The notes under the pieces are model-generated. The model was not told where the DNA came from. It was given only the letters and a program-made list of their open reading frames with translations, and made no database searches. This document shows positions 11,855 through 22,481 of a DNA stretch of 64,000 nt, in pieces. The DNA comes from Neostapfia colusana. Its lineage: Eukaryota > Streptophyta > Magnoliopsida > Poales > Poaceae. Positions within the stretch are counted from its first letter, which is position 1, and every line of letters begins with the position of its first letter. The DNA lies in assembly GCA_030760725.1 (NCBI GenBank), contig JASWHV010000009.1, positions 91,252,780 through 91,316,779 on the forward strand, given 5' to 3'. Made by a program: the position numbers and the translations under genes.

Positions 11855-13210
11855 CTACCGTGATCCATACGCGACCACTCTTCGGTCTTGCATCAGCACA
11901 CATCCGAGCCCAATGCCGGATGCATCGCAGTACACGTCGAACGGTTTTGTTGTGTCTGGCTGCGCCAAAACCAGTGCTGATGTCAGGTGCTTGACTAAAG
12001 CCTTGAATGCTGCTTCACATGCTGGACTCCAAACATATTTGGTAGCCTTCTTCAGCAGCTCTGTCATTGGCTTGGCAGTCTTCGAGAAGTTCGGGATGAA
12101 CCTCCGATAATATCCCGCGAGTCCGAGGAAACTCCGTACCTCGTGAACAGTTCTCGGGGATTTCCAATTCAGCACTTGAGTGATCTTGCTCGGGTCCACA
12201 GCGATACCCTCCGCTGAGATGATATGCCCGAGGAAAGGCACTTGCGATATCCAAAACTCGCATTTGCTGAATTTTGCGTATAACTTGTGATCCCGCAGCC
12301 GTTGCAAGACTATACGCAGATGTTTCTTGTGATCTTCCTCCGACTTGGAATATACCAGGATGTCGTTGATGAAGACCACGACAAACTTGTCCAGCTCCGG
12401 CATGAATACCGAGTTCATTAAGTACATGAAGTGAGCTGGAGCATTGGTGAGGCCGAAGGACATGACCAGGTACTCATAAAGTCTGTACCTCATCAAGAAA
12501 GCTGTCTTTGGAATGTCCTCCGCCCTTATCTTAATCTGATGGTACCCGGACCTTAAGTCCATCTTGGAAAAGATCTTTGCTTCGACCAACTGATCAAACA
12601 ACATGTCGATCCGTGGCAACGGGTACTTGTTCTTGATGGTTACGGCATTTAATGGACGATAGTCCATGCAAAGCCGCAACATCTCATCCTTCTTATTGAC
12701 AAATAATGCCGAACAGCCCCATGGCGAGGAGCTCGGCCTAATAAAACCCTTCTTCAGAAGGTCCGTGAGCTGAGTCTTCAGTTCAGCCAACTCCTTGGGC
12801 GCCATCTTGTATGGCCTTCGGGATATTGGCATGGTTCCCGGTGCAAGTTCAATCTTGAACTCCACCTCTCTATCGGGTGGCATCCCCGGTAAATCATCCG
12901 GGAATACATGAGGGAACTCTCGGACCACTGGAATGTCTTCCAATCTGATGGTTGTGGTTTGATAGACACTTGGAAGTTTTATTTCTGGACTGTCCAGAAA
13001 TAATGAGTGAGACCCTTGCACCTCTGAGTTTAGGTGCACGACTCGAAGGACGGTGTCTAAAACAGCGCTGTGGCGGTTTAACCACGACATCCCTAGGATG
13101 ACATCGACCTTCTGTCCCTCTAAGATAATGAGAGACGTGGGGTACACTCTACCCGCTAAGCATAATGGTGCTTTGGAGACCATTGCGCTTTCTGAAATCT
13201 TCCCACCCGG
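11855..13210 (-). pseudogene. pol: Element D pol: protease tail and reverse transcriptase
   Basis: In frame with gag after one TGA (13211-13213). Contains the protease end (ILGMSWLNRHSAVLD), the LPGMPPDREVEF linker and RT motifs (SSPWG, RLCMDYRPLN, KMDLRSGYHQIKI, FGLTNAPAHFM). The catalytic motif reads VVVFINDILVY: the first palm Asp of FIDD is Asn (AAC at 12365-12367). Other family-unusual residues are Arg for Gly in RYRLYEY and Ser for Pro in VMSFGLTN. The segment ends at TAG 11855, where A and H have Gln-Leu in YASRQLRKHE. Each of these is one G/C to A/T change from the usual codon. Confidence 0.88.
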
Positions 13211-14602
13211 TCAACAAATTAAATATGGACTATCGGTGGGTAGTATTGGCAAACTGTGTTTAGCAATGAAAGCTTGGCTAATAAAATTATGCGTGGTGCC
13301 TGAATCAAATAGTACTATAGCGGGATGCTGGTGGAGTCGGAACATACCCGCAAGGATTGGCTCGCCCTCCGGCACGTCCTCAATGGCAAGTTGGTGGACA
13401 GTGCCGGGCCTAGGGTTTGCCCGCCGCGCATTAGTAGGGTTCCGGGGTTGATTCCTCCCCGGAAACTGTGGTGCCACTCCGCCGCCTTGCCTCTCCGGGC
13501 AACTGCTCGCGAAGTGTCCTGGACGACCACACTTGTAACATGTGGCCGCTGCTGGTGGAGTGCTCGGTGGACGAAAGCCCGGCATGCGTTGCTGAGGTGC
13601 AAACGCACGCGGCATCGCCCGCTGCTGCTGTTGTGGTTGCGGTGGTGCTGGCAGTGCCGGACGGAATGCCGGTAAAGAGTACGGCCGACTGCGGAACGGC
13701 ATCGACCGCTGTGGTGGTTGCCAGCGTGGACCTGATGGTGGGCGATTCACCATCCGAAACTTCTGAGAAGGACCGCCTCCTTCTCCACTGCTCTGCGGCG
13801 CGCTTCGCTTTCTCTCCGCCGCCGCTAACTCCTTGCCAGAGTCCTCCTGAACAATCGCAGCATCAATGATGTCGTTGAGGCTGCCACGATTGAACATCGC
13901 CAACTTTTCCTTCAGGAGCGGGTTAAGCGCCTGGTAAAAATGGTCTCGCCGCTTCTCGTCTGTATCTGCGTGATATGACGCGTAGAGCGCGAGATCGTTG
14001 AACGCTCTGGAGTATTCCAGCGCGTTCCGGCTCCATTGCTGCAGGTGTAAGAACTCCTGCATCCTCCTCTTCGTTAAACCTGGTGGTATATGATATGCCC
14101 TGAAGACCGTCCGGAACTCCGTCCAGGTCATCACTCGGTCGGTGGGCTGTGAAGCACAGAAGTTGGCCCACCACGCGCTCGCGGATCCTTGGAGCTGCTG
14201 GACCGCGAACTGAGTCTTGCGCTGCTCGCTTTTTTGGAGCAGCCCGAACTTCATCTCTATGGCGTGGAGCCAGTTGTCCGCGTCAAGTGGTTCATCCGCC
14301 CTTGAGAATACCGGGGGATGAGTCGCCAGGAAGTCGGAGTAGGAGCTCTGTTGACGCTCCTCCCGGTCTTGACGTCTCTCTGGGCGAGACGTATTAGCAA
14401 TAAGCGATTGCAGCAACTCCGTGTGTTGCTGATGTGAGCCCGCCATTGCCGCGACGATGTCGGCCAATGTAACCGTTGGCAGTGGCGGTGGCGGTGTTTG
14501 CTGATGCTGTTGCTGTCCCGAGGAGTCCTCGGGAGGTGGTTGGGAGGTCTCTCCCCCTTGACTGGTACCCCCAACGTCAGGGTTGGCACGAGTACGCGTC
14601 AT
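13211..14602 (-). pseudogene. gag: Element D gag and protease start
   Basis: I place the start at the Met at 14602 (MTRTRANPDVGG); the frame is open to 14632, but the 14602 ATG directly follows a splice-acceptor-like TTTTGAATTTCAG. Domains: Gln/Pro-rich N-terminus; retrotransposon Gag domain (about residues 90-250 of the 473-residue frame; NWLHAIEMKF, WWANF, FRAYHIPPG, YSRAFNDLALY); Arg/Pro/Gln-rich linker; CCHC knuckle CYKCGRPGHFASSC (13499-13540); protease active site VLFDSGTTHNF with DSG at 13298-13306. A TGA at 13211-13213 cuts the protease; the frame continues without shift into RT, so Gag and Pol were one polyprotein. Confidence 0.9.
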
Positions 14603-14874
14603 TCTGAAATTCAAAACAGCAGCGTTTAGCACATGTCTTACTTAAAATTCCATAAGCAACAGTAGGTATTGAAGTGACACATGATTAATTTGCACAACAT
14701 TCACATATATTGATAAAGCCTAAACTTTATACAAGATACATTATTCTCGGATCTCCGAGAAGTCGTGCTCATGTCGTCACTACCTATACATACGCTACTG
14801 TCTACACGACATGTCACTGATTACAAAAGTTGGGTTACGCTACCCCGGCTACCCTACATGGCAACTGTAACCCT
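14603..14874 (-). other. Spacer between upstream ORF and gag in D
   Basis: About 270 bases without a supported gene. In sense direction it ends in a T-rich stretch and CAG directly before the gag ATG, which looks like a 3' splice site. Confidence 0.5.
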
Positions 14875-15378
14875 CTACTCGGAGTAGAACTCGACCTCCT
14901 GCGGGTCGTCCTCCTCCGGTACCTCTGCTGGTGGCTCTGGATCTACCACCTCTTCTCCCATTCCGGGTTCTCCCATTGCTGGAAGACCCAAGACCACCGG
15001 TACGCCTAACACCGGGGGCACGAGGTCCTGCAATGCGTGCACCTCGTCCATGGCTTGGTTGTAATCTTCTTCCCAGCCTTGCCCTTCCTCAATAGCGTCG
15101 TCTCGCTCTTGAGCAAGGTCCTCGTTCTGCTGGGTCAGATTTTGTACCAGCTCTTGCAACGCCGCGATGTCAACACGGCTCTTCTTCTTTGCCTTCTTCA
15201 GACGACACAACTGATTGTGTTGTTCATTCAGTCGCTTGATCGTCGGAAGGAGCACATTGCGGAGTGCGCTGTGAGCACTCTTGAAATGATCTCCACGGCT
15301 GGTGCTCTCCTTGAGCTTTGTGGCGAGATGCTCCGTATGAACAGCTTGGCTGTCCATCACGGCGTTTCCCGCCCTCGT
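14875..15378 (-). pseudogene. Element D upstream ORF, C-terminal coiled-coil half
   Basis: In frame with 15379-15819 and separated only by one TAG (15379-15381), so I read both as one protein of about 310 residues with a single nonsense change. This half has a long predicted coiled coil (from LPTIKRLNEQHNQL through QELVQNLTQQNEDLAQERDD), broken by a strongly basic patch KKAKKKSR that could be an RNA-binding or nuclear-import signal. It then has a Pro/Val-rich segment and a very acidic C-terminus (EEDDPQEVEFYSE). It lies between PBS and gag, in sense orientation, which marks it as an additional ORF. Function unknown; the coiled coil suggests oligomerisation. Confidence 0.7.
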
Positions 15379-15819
15379 CTAGAGGCTGAGATTTGCCTCC
15401 GCGGGGTTGTACCTTGGGCAACTCGGGTCCGTTGCATCCAGGTACCTCTCTTCCCACACATGCTGAGCCCGTCCCTCCACCGGAACGAGCGCGTATGGAG
15501 TGCCCTCCATAGCCTGCACGTGTAGTTGGCAGAAACGTGACATGGTGTCACGGGCTGCCACTTGCCACATCCCTTCCGGTTGTCTTCCTCTCACCGTGAC
15601 GGTGAATGGCACCCAACCGGGTGGCGTAGGTCCGGCAGGAACCTCAACATGGATCGTCCACGTCTTGTTCCCCTCTTCGCCTTCTTCCTTGGCGAAGTAT
15701 TGCGGCATCTGGTTGTACCCGAAATATCGGAGCATTTGCCACAATGCTTCCGGATAGCCGTTAAGGTGAGAACAGTGGGAAACCACCCACCCGTTCTCCA
15801 ACTGCTTATCTGCTGTCAT
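15379..15819 (-). pseudogene. Element D upstream ORF, N-terminal globular half (dsRBD-like)
   Basis: Starts MTADKQLENGWVV at an ATG that directly follows a strong 3' splice-site-like TATATTTTTACAG. Residues about 22-100 follow the order of a double-stranded-RNA-binding domain: a helix (YPEALWQMLRYFGY), a Pro-x-Tyr strand (MPQYFAKEEG), strands ending in TWTIHVEV and FTVTVRG, and a closing helix (MWQVAARDTMSRF). This is my comparison by eye, not a search. A Trp/Pro-rich stretch (TPYALVPVEG...VWEERY) follows. From memory, related sequences are common as uncharacterised proteins in grass genomes. Ends at TAG 15379-15381; the frame continues into the coiled-coil half. Confidence 0.7.
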
Positions 15820-17290
15820 CTGTAAAAATATATTTGAGAAATGTAAAATATTTATTTAAACAGTAAACCATTGAGTTATGACATAAGTCATGTCATTGAA
15901 CCCATAAAACTTGGAAACATAGTTCAAATTTTAAACAAATTTGACCGCTGATCTGCTGTTTCCATGACAGCCCTGACCAGTTTCCATTTCAACCTAATTT
16001 AGGCCATGTTAAAGGCAAACCAGTTCTGGAGCTCAACATCAAAGTTAAAGCTAACTTCAATAGCTGTCCAGAAAGTATTTTCTTGGCCTAAGATCTATCC
16101 TGATTCAAAAGTTATGAGATGTCAAAGATAACAGAACTCCTGGAGAAATTCGGACAGCACCTCCCTGCTTTAGGTACTTATTTGATCCAAGAATCCCAGT
16201 TATTTCTGTTCCTAATCTGTCAAAACTTTCTGTTACAAAGTTGTAACCTATCTCATAAGCTTTCCAGAACTACCTCAGTTTCTATTTGTGGATTTTTATG
16301 CAGGAAGTTATGCTTAATTTACAGAGAGTCTTTACTCTGTCCTGTTTTCTGGACAGTTTCAACTCAACTGCATTTTTCGAGTGGTTAAGGGATGGAACAC
16401 CTCTGGAACTCAACATAAAGGTTGTAAAGCTCTTCCAAAGCTTTCCAGATATGTATCATATGACCCCAACCTCGAAAGAACTCAACCTCTAACCTCTGAT
16501 TAACTTCAGCCTTAATTCAGCGGAAAACAGAGTGCTCTGTCCTTAACAACCTATAAGTTGAAAACTTGTTAACTTTGAATATCCTGTTCAAGGGAAGGAG
16601 TTACATCAAGTTTTACTACTTTGGATCAAAACCTTCATGTTTTTAAATGAATCTGTTAATTTAATTGGGTGTGACGTCGATGCGTCACCAGATTATGTCG
16701 GTACTACGTCCTCACAAAGAAAAACCTATACCGGACTTAGCTGGCTTCGTTAGTTCAGTGGCACTACTCGTCACTCGCACACGGATGCTACACGTCTACC
16801 GTTTCGTGTCCAGGCTACCTGCAGAAACTCAAACAATCATCAGACTCGGCTGCACACCGAGCCCGGAATCCATACAGTTAGTACACCCGGCCGTCATCAC
16901 TCGCCCGGATGTTCTCAAGCCAAACACGCCTTGAGTTACGTGTTCACGTTTCAGACCACGTGACGGGGTCTCCCAAGTTGCACCACGCACGCCAGGGACA
17001 GAAGTTGCTCGAATACCCCAAACGACATGAAGAGTCGTAGAGGATATCAAAGCGGGTCGGGTTACCTGCCACCCGTGGGGCTCCACCCTTCAGCTTGTGC
17101 GCACTGGTGGACAGCGCTTACGTGCACCCCCCAAGAAATGAACGTCCCGAGATGCACGATCTTCCGACATAACAAATAGGTTAATATGCCACTTTCTATA
17201 TGCTAATAACATCCTTATACGGGCTACTAAATCGTTCCTCACTGGATTTTTGGAAAAGAAGACCTTTGTACTGTGTTAAACCTCAAGCGA
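15820..17290 (-). other. Element D 5' leader
   Basis: 1.47 kb between PBS and upstream ORF with no supported gene; short ORFs here are on the wrong strand or composition-driven. The PBS-proximal part (about 16845-17165) is clearly similar to the B2 leader at about 27530-27860, although the LTR families differ. It holds a donor-like GTAAGC at 17116-17121 (minus). Probably untranslated leader carrying packaging and splicing signals. Confidence 0.65.
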
Positions 17291-17302
17291 GCTCTGATAC
17301 CA
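17291..17302 (-). promoter_or_regulatory. Primer binding site of D (tRNA-iMet type)
   Basis: Minus strand reads TGGTATCAGAGC three bases inside the 5' LTR end, the standard plant initiator-Met tRNA complement. Confidence 0.9.
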
Positions 17303-17305
17303 CGC

Positions 17306-20300
17306 TGACACGACCCCAATAGGGTCCTGCCGAGCCAGGATCACGCTGAGGGGTGCTGCGTTGCACATCACCGTATAACACACGTCAAAGGTACAAAGAG
17401 GAAGCAGAAATTTTATTACATAAACCAGTTTATGAACATGTTTACATCAAAATAAGTTCAGTCTACACTCGAGGGCGCAGACTAAGCATCAAGTGCACGT
17501 TCGGCCCTCGAACGTGTCCTTGCTAGCACACACGCACACTAACTCTGCGGCGTGCACGACTCCCACTTGACGGGGTTCCCCTCCTGGGGTTCCGTCTCCT
17601 CTTCGGGAGTCCCTTCCTCATAGAACCCTGCAAAAGCTTCAAACACAAGCAGTGAGTACGAAGGCTCAGCAAGTCTGACCCGTCTCACCTAAACATGGAA
17701 CTTCTACATGAGGGTAATGGGTTACATGAGGTAAAAATCAGTTGCAAGGACTCGCCTAATTAGTAGAACCTTACTTTCAAGTTTTAGCAGCAGGTTGTGG
17801 AGAACCTTACGCTAAGGCACATGAGAGAGCCGCAATCAAACAAGAAACGCATTTCTCTCATGTACTTTGCCCATAGTTGAAAAGAACTTTAGTTAGCTCT
17901 AAGCTACAGCATATCATTAACAATCAATGTCCATCTTTCAATCAGCAACATTTTAACATGTGACTAGCCTGTTCTTTCTACGTCACGGTACAGTGAACAA
18001 GTGGTACTCACCGACCGCGAGGGACGGCGATTATAATCGATATACACCTGCAGGGTTACCCGAACAACCCGTCACGTACGCCCGTACTCGATGTTGCCTA
18101 CAACAACCATCACGGACGCCGTACGCAACTACCTTTCACCCGTTAGCCAAATATTGAACCGGTCCCATCGTCCCAAGCAAGAGGTCTCTGCACGCGCATC
18201 TCTGTGCCGCCAGCCGATTTACACCTCGAGCTCTCAACCTACCCTCTGAACGACGGGCAATGCCTCAATACCCAGCTACCCGAGTTACATCAGTTTCCCG
18301 GTTCCCATATAGCCGGTAGGTCTTTGGTACTGTTCTAGCTTGTTCAACAGGCCCGCACACGGCTCGGTCCTCAATCGACACAAGCGGAGCTACAGCACAC
18401 AGGCCCCAAAGTCCTGCTGCCCTTACCCTCCGCTCGGTCTCATTTTCTTGCCATGTGTTTCATGTGCTATCACTACCCGAGTCGAGTGCCCTTAGCCTAT
18501 GCTCGCAAGTAGTTCCAACTACTCGACTTGTACCGAATCCTACTCTACCCTAGCAATGCAGTAGCTAACGGGGTTTGCAATCCTAAACCCAACCCATGGT
18601 TCTCTTGGCTATGCAGTGGGGCTTCCGAACAAGACTCTAATGCACAGAATAAAGGAAACAAGTATGTGCCCAAAACAATAAAAATTTGTAAAAAGGTTAA
18701 TGCAAACCGGAGCTTGCCTTGCTGCTCTTGGTCGTAGGCTAGCTGTTCCTCCGGAGTAACGAAGTCTAGGACTTCGGGTTCCTCCTCGACCTTAGCGACT
18801 ACATGATAGAAGCAATACATGTATTAATTTAAATGCAGTTGTATTTACTTTTAATCTTGTGAAGTCTATAACTCTTACTAGACAAGCCCAATGACTGTGA
18901 AACTTTTACTGTGGCTCGGTTACAACCTAAACAGAGACTTGGTCAAGTTTTAGTTGCAGCAAAGCTCATTTGAGCCCTCCACAATTAATTATGTACTTGA
19001 CCTTAATTGGCACTCTTAGGGTGTTCTAGGGATTTTCATGGAACAAACCATGACTTTCTGAAAACTAGATTTTCAGAGGGGTCTAATGGAGTTTGTCTCA
19101 CATAATTTGAAGGTCCCTAGCTAAAGATATGAGCTAAACAATTTCAGAGAAAATTCTGAAAATGTTTCTGAACATTTTCTATTTTCTCTGGAACAGTTCC
19201 ACTAATCACACCATTAGGTGGATCAAATGAGCTCCAATGGGTCTGAAACTTTTATGGTAGTTCGGGGATATTTTGGTGAACATCCCAGCAAAATTTCAGG
19301 ATTTTCCTCCAAAGGATTCTCCAGTTAAAATTCCTAACAGTTTAAACTTTGAGGAATTAATTCTGGAGAATTAAGGGTTTTCATGAAGTGAAACTTGACT
19401 TGCTGGAAATTACTCAGAGATCTGAATCCAGCAAAATTTGGTTCACTCAATTTGGAGTTTCTAGCCAAAGTTATGAGGATTTGAAGTTTGGAAGAATTCT
19501 GAAAATCGGTGGAAAAAGTTTAAACTCTCGGGGGCCCGCGGGGACACGTGTCGAGCGCGGAGGTGCCCGGCACACCGGAGCTACCACACGTGTCGAGCGC
19601 GGAGGTGTCCGGCACACCGGAGCTCACAGGGTATTGGCGCGCCAGTACAGCCAATCCCCGGCCACACCCGATCCCGATTTAAATTCTTTAGCCGCTGACA
19701 CGTGGGCCAGCCGGCTTCGTCTTCCTCCCGCCGTTCTCCCGCGCCCGCTCCGCCGACCTTGCCGGAGCAGACCCGGAGATCGCCGGCCCGCCGCTGACGG
19801 ACCTCCCATGGTCTGAAACTCGCCGGCAGGGGGTTGTCGACGTCGAGGAACACGTCGGTGGTGTCAGGTCGGGCTGGGGTGACCGGAAATAGCCCGGCGA
19901 CGTGCCGCGGCCTCGGTTGAGGTTCGGCACTGTCGACCGTGGGTCCTAACCCGCCAACATCTCGAACAAATGGTCCTACAGCATCAGTGTACCTCTAGGG
20001 AGCTCGACAAGGTGTCAAGAGGGTTCGGGGATGGCGGCAAGTGGGTCGGCACCGTGTGACCGATCGTGCCTGCCACGACTGCCCTCGATCGAGCTCGAAA
20101 ATCGTCACTCCTAGCCAGCTTCACGCTACGGATGTAGAAAAGAACTTGATCGCCGGCTAGTCCAGCGTCTAAGTACAAGATTTGATGACCTCCGAAAGAT
20201 CATAGAGCGAGAATTTAAAGAAACCGTACCAGAAGCTCGGGTTACGGTCGCCGGAGCAAAAACTAGAAATTCTCTGCGCATTCTTCACGGTTGGCTTCCA

Positions 20301-21432
20301 AACTTGGAGGAGAGCAGCACGGTGATCGCGCGCTCCTGTTGCCTCTCTTGCTGGACCGTGTAAACACCTGTGGAACGCTGTCCACGGGCGCCTGACTCTC
20401 GGCTGAGGCTAGGTCGCCGCGGTCGCGATCGCTCTTGGGCAAAGGAGGTCGGAACTCGGGGTTTCTGGTGTTGGGGAGGTGAAGTGCGACCTCAGGTGGC
20501 TGTCTAGCAGCTCAAGGACGAAGGAGGAGATGGTTTTACTGATTTTCCCGATTGAGCAGAGAGCTGCGGCGAGAGACAATGCCGCTGCTCGGGTTTGCCC
20601 GCGAGAAGATAAAGCCGGCCGACTCCTGCTCGGCTGAGGCGGTGCCGGTCGCATGGGGGCGCGAGCAAGCCGCCCTGGGCACCAGCGCACGGAGGGGGAA
20701 GCAGCTGGTGGCGCCGGTAGCTGCTCGGTGGCACAGCCGACAGCTGCTCGGTGGAATTTCCCACCGAGACTCTGACTTTGGTTGCAAGTTTCTCCTTCTT
20801 TCCTCTATGACATGTGGGTCCCACCCGGGGTTTTAACCTCTGAAATTTACTCCTAATCACTGTAGTGAACAGTGAACCCCATAATACCCCTGGTGATTCA
20901 GATTATTCACCCTTGAGCCATTCGAATTGAATAGGATTCGAATTGGGTTTGGCTTGAGTGAATTTCAGCACAAGTTCAGTTTTGAATTCAAACAAAGTTT
21001 GAATTCGTCCCACTTAGCTCATGTCAAGATCAACTCCAAATGGAGTGAAAATTGGTGTGTGGGCTCACAAAAATGTGCTGAGTAAGAATATGCCTCCCAC
21101 TTTTAAATTCATGGGATAAAAACAGTTTGAATTTGAATCTGGTTTCAAACTGCCCTCTTTCTAACTATACCCAAAATGACCTCAAAAAGGTTTGGAATTT
21201 GGGTGAAACTTGGCATGGACATCGTTAGCAAAATGTAGGAGTTTTCATATGTCCAGCCCCCCTTATATCACATGTGTGAAATACCACTTTGGCAATGTGT
21301 GAGTTTGTTCTCTAATGGGCATGTTGATAATTGTTACTTGCTCTTCATTTGTGTTCATCATCCTTCCTCAAATGAGGTGTGTGGTGTGGTGATGAACACT
21401 GCAAATGTGTATCAAAAACTGAGGCCCTTACA
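17306..21432 (-). repeat. Element D 5' LTR
   Basis: 4127 bp, nearly identical to 5858-9980. Its outer end GGCCCTTACA abuts the TATAT target duplication at 21433-21437. The palindrome variant TGAGTACGAAGGCTCA is at 17653-17668. Only LTR content; no supported gene. Confidence 0.93.
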
Positions 21433-22436
21433 TATATGATTTGATATGGGTCATCATCGACAGGCTAAACAAGGTAGCTCATTTCATTCCCGTGAAAGAA
21501 AGCTACAGCGGATCCAAATTGGCAGAGTTGTACATGTCAAGGATCGTGTGTTACCATGGAGTGCCAAAGAAGATAGTGTCAGATCTTGGGACACAGTTCA
21601 CCTCAAGGTTCTGGCAGAAGTTACATGAAACCATGGGAACTCATCTGAATTTTAGTTCTGCCTATCATCCCCAGACTGACGGAAAGACGGAAAGAACCAA
21701 TCAGATCCTTGAGGTTATGCTGAGAGCGTGTGCGCTCAAGAACAATAGTAGTTGGGATAAGAACTTACCGTATGCGGAGTTCTCCTATAACAACAGCTAT
21801 CAGGCTAGTATGAAGATGTCACCATTTGAGGCTTTGTATGGGAGGAAGTGCAGAACTCCCCTATTTTGGAACCAAACGGGGGAAAGTAAAGTGTTTGGAC
21901 CCGAGGTACTACAAGAAGCCGAGGCGAAAGTGAGGGAAATCCGCAACAACTTGAGGATAGCACAGACCCGACAAAAGAGTTATGCCGATGTACGGAGAAG
22001 AGAGCTTATTTTCAACGTGGGGGGCTATGTCTATCTCAAGGTGTCCCCTATCCGAGGACTTCGTCAGTTCAAGGTGAAAGGGAAGTTATCACCTCGATAC
22101 ATCGGACCCTTTCAGGTTCTGGAAAGGAAAGGCGAAGTGGCATATCAACTAGAACTACCGGCTCGCCTATCAGATGTGCACGATGTATTCCATGTGCCAC
22201 AGCTAAAGAAATGTCTAAGAACGCCTGAATAAATGTTACCCATGAATGAGGTTGACGTAGGAGAGGATCTGTCTTATGCCAAGCAACCGGTCAAGGTTTT
22301 GGAGACAATGGAACGCCTCACAAGAAATAAAAGAATCCGGATGTGCAAGGTGCAGTGGAAGCATCATTCGGAAGAGTAAGCCACATGGGAGCAAGAAGAC
22401 GAGCTTAAGGCACAGTTTCCGGAATTATTTTCTTAG
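21433..22436 (+). pseudogene. pol: Element A pol: integrase core, GPY/F region and chromodomain
   Basis: Continuation of the frame cut at 5857. Integrase core motifs WVIIDRLNKVAHF, KIVSDLGTQF, FSSAYHPQTDGKTERTNQ and FSYNNSYQA carry the remaining catalytic residues; then the GPY/F-like RYIGPFQVLERKGEVAYQL, DVFHVPQLKKCL, and a chromodomain (VKVLETMERLTRNKRIRMCKVQWKHH...). Stops at 22230-22232 (TAA where H has Glu) and 22377-22379 (TAA where H has Glu) break the tail; the original end is TAG at 22434. Tekay-type chromodomains are thought to steer integration by reading chromatin marks. H is the closest relative in this window. Confidence 0.87.
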
Positions 22437-22463
22437 AACCACCAATCTCGAGGACGAGATTTC

Positions 22464-22481
22464 TTTTAAGGGGGGTAGAGC
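22464..22481 (+). promoter_or_regulatory. Polypurine tract of A
   Basis: TTTTAAGGGGGGTAGAGC directly before the TGTAACACCCC start of the 3' LTR; identical in H. The stem-loop AATCTCGAGGACGAGATT (22444-22461) lies just upstream. Confidence 0.85.

Larger units (their letters stand above)
5858..21432 (-). mobile_element. Element D: complete Tekay-type Ty3/gypsy retrotransposon (15.6 kb)
   Basis: Complete element with 4.12-kb LTRs (5858-9980 and 17306-21432), TG...CA ends, perfect TATAT target duplication, Met-initiator PBS at 17291-17302 and poly-purine tract at 9981-9999, all on the minus strand. Order in sense direction: 5' LTR, PBS, 1.47-kb leader, upstream ORF, gag-protease-RT-RNase H-integrase-chromodomain in one frame, PPT, 3' LTR. 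The two LTRs differ by few bases by eye, so insertion is fairly recent. The polyprotein has two in-frame stops, the upstream ORF one, and the RT catalytic motif is changed, so this copy is unlikely to move by itself. Confidence 0.95.
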
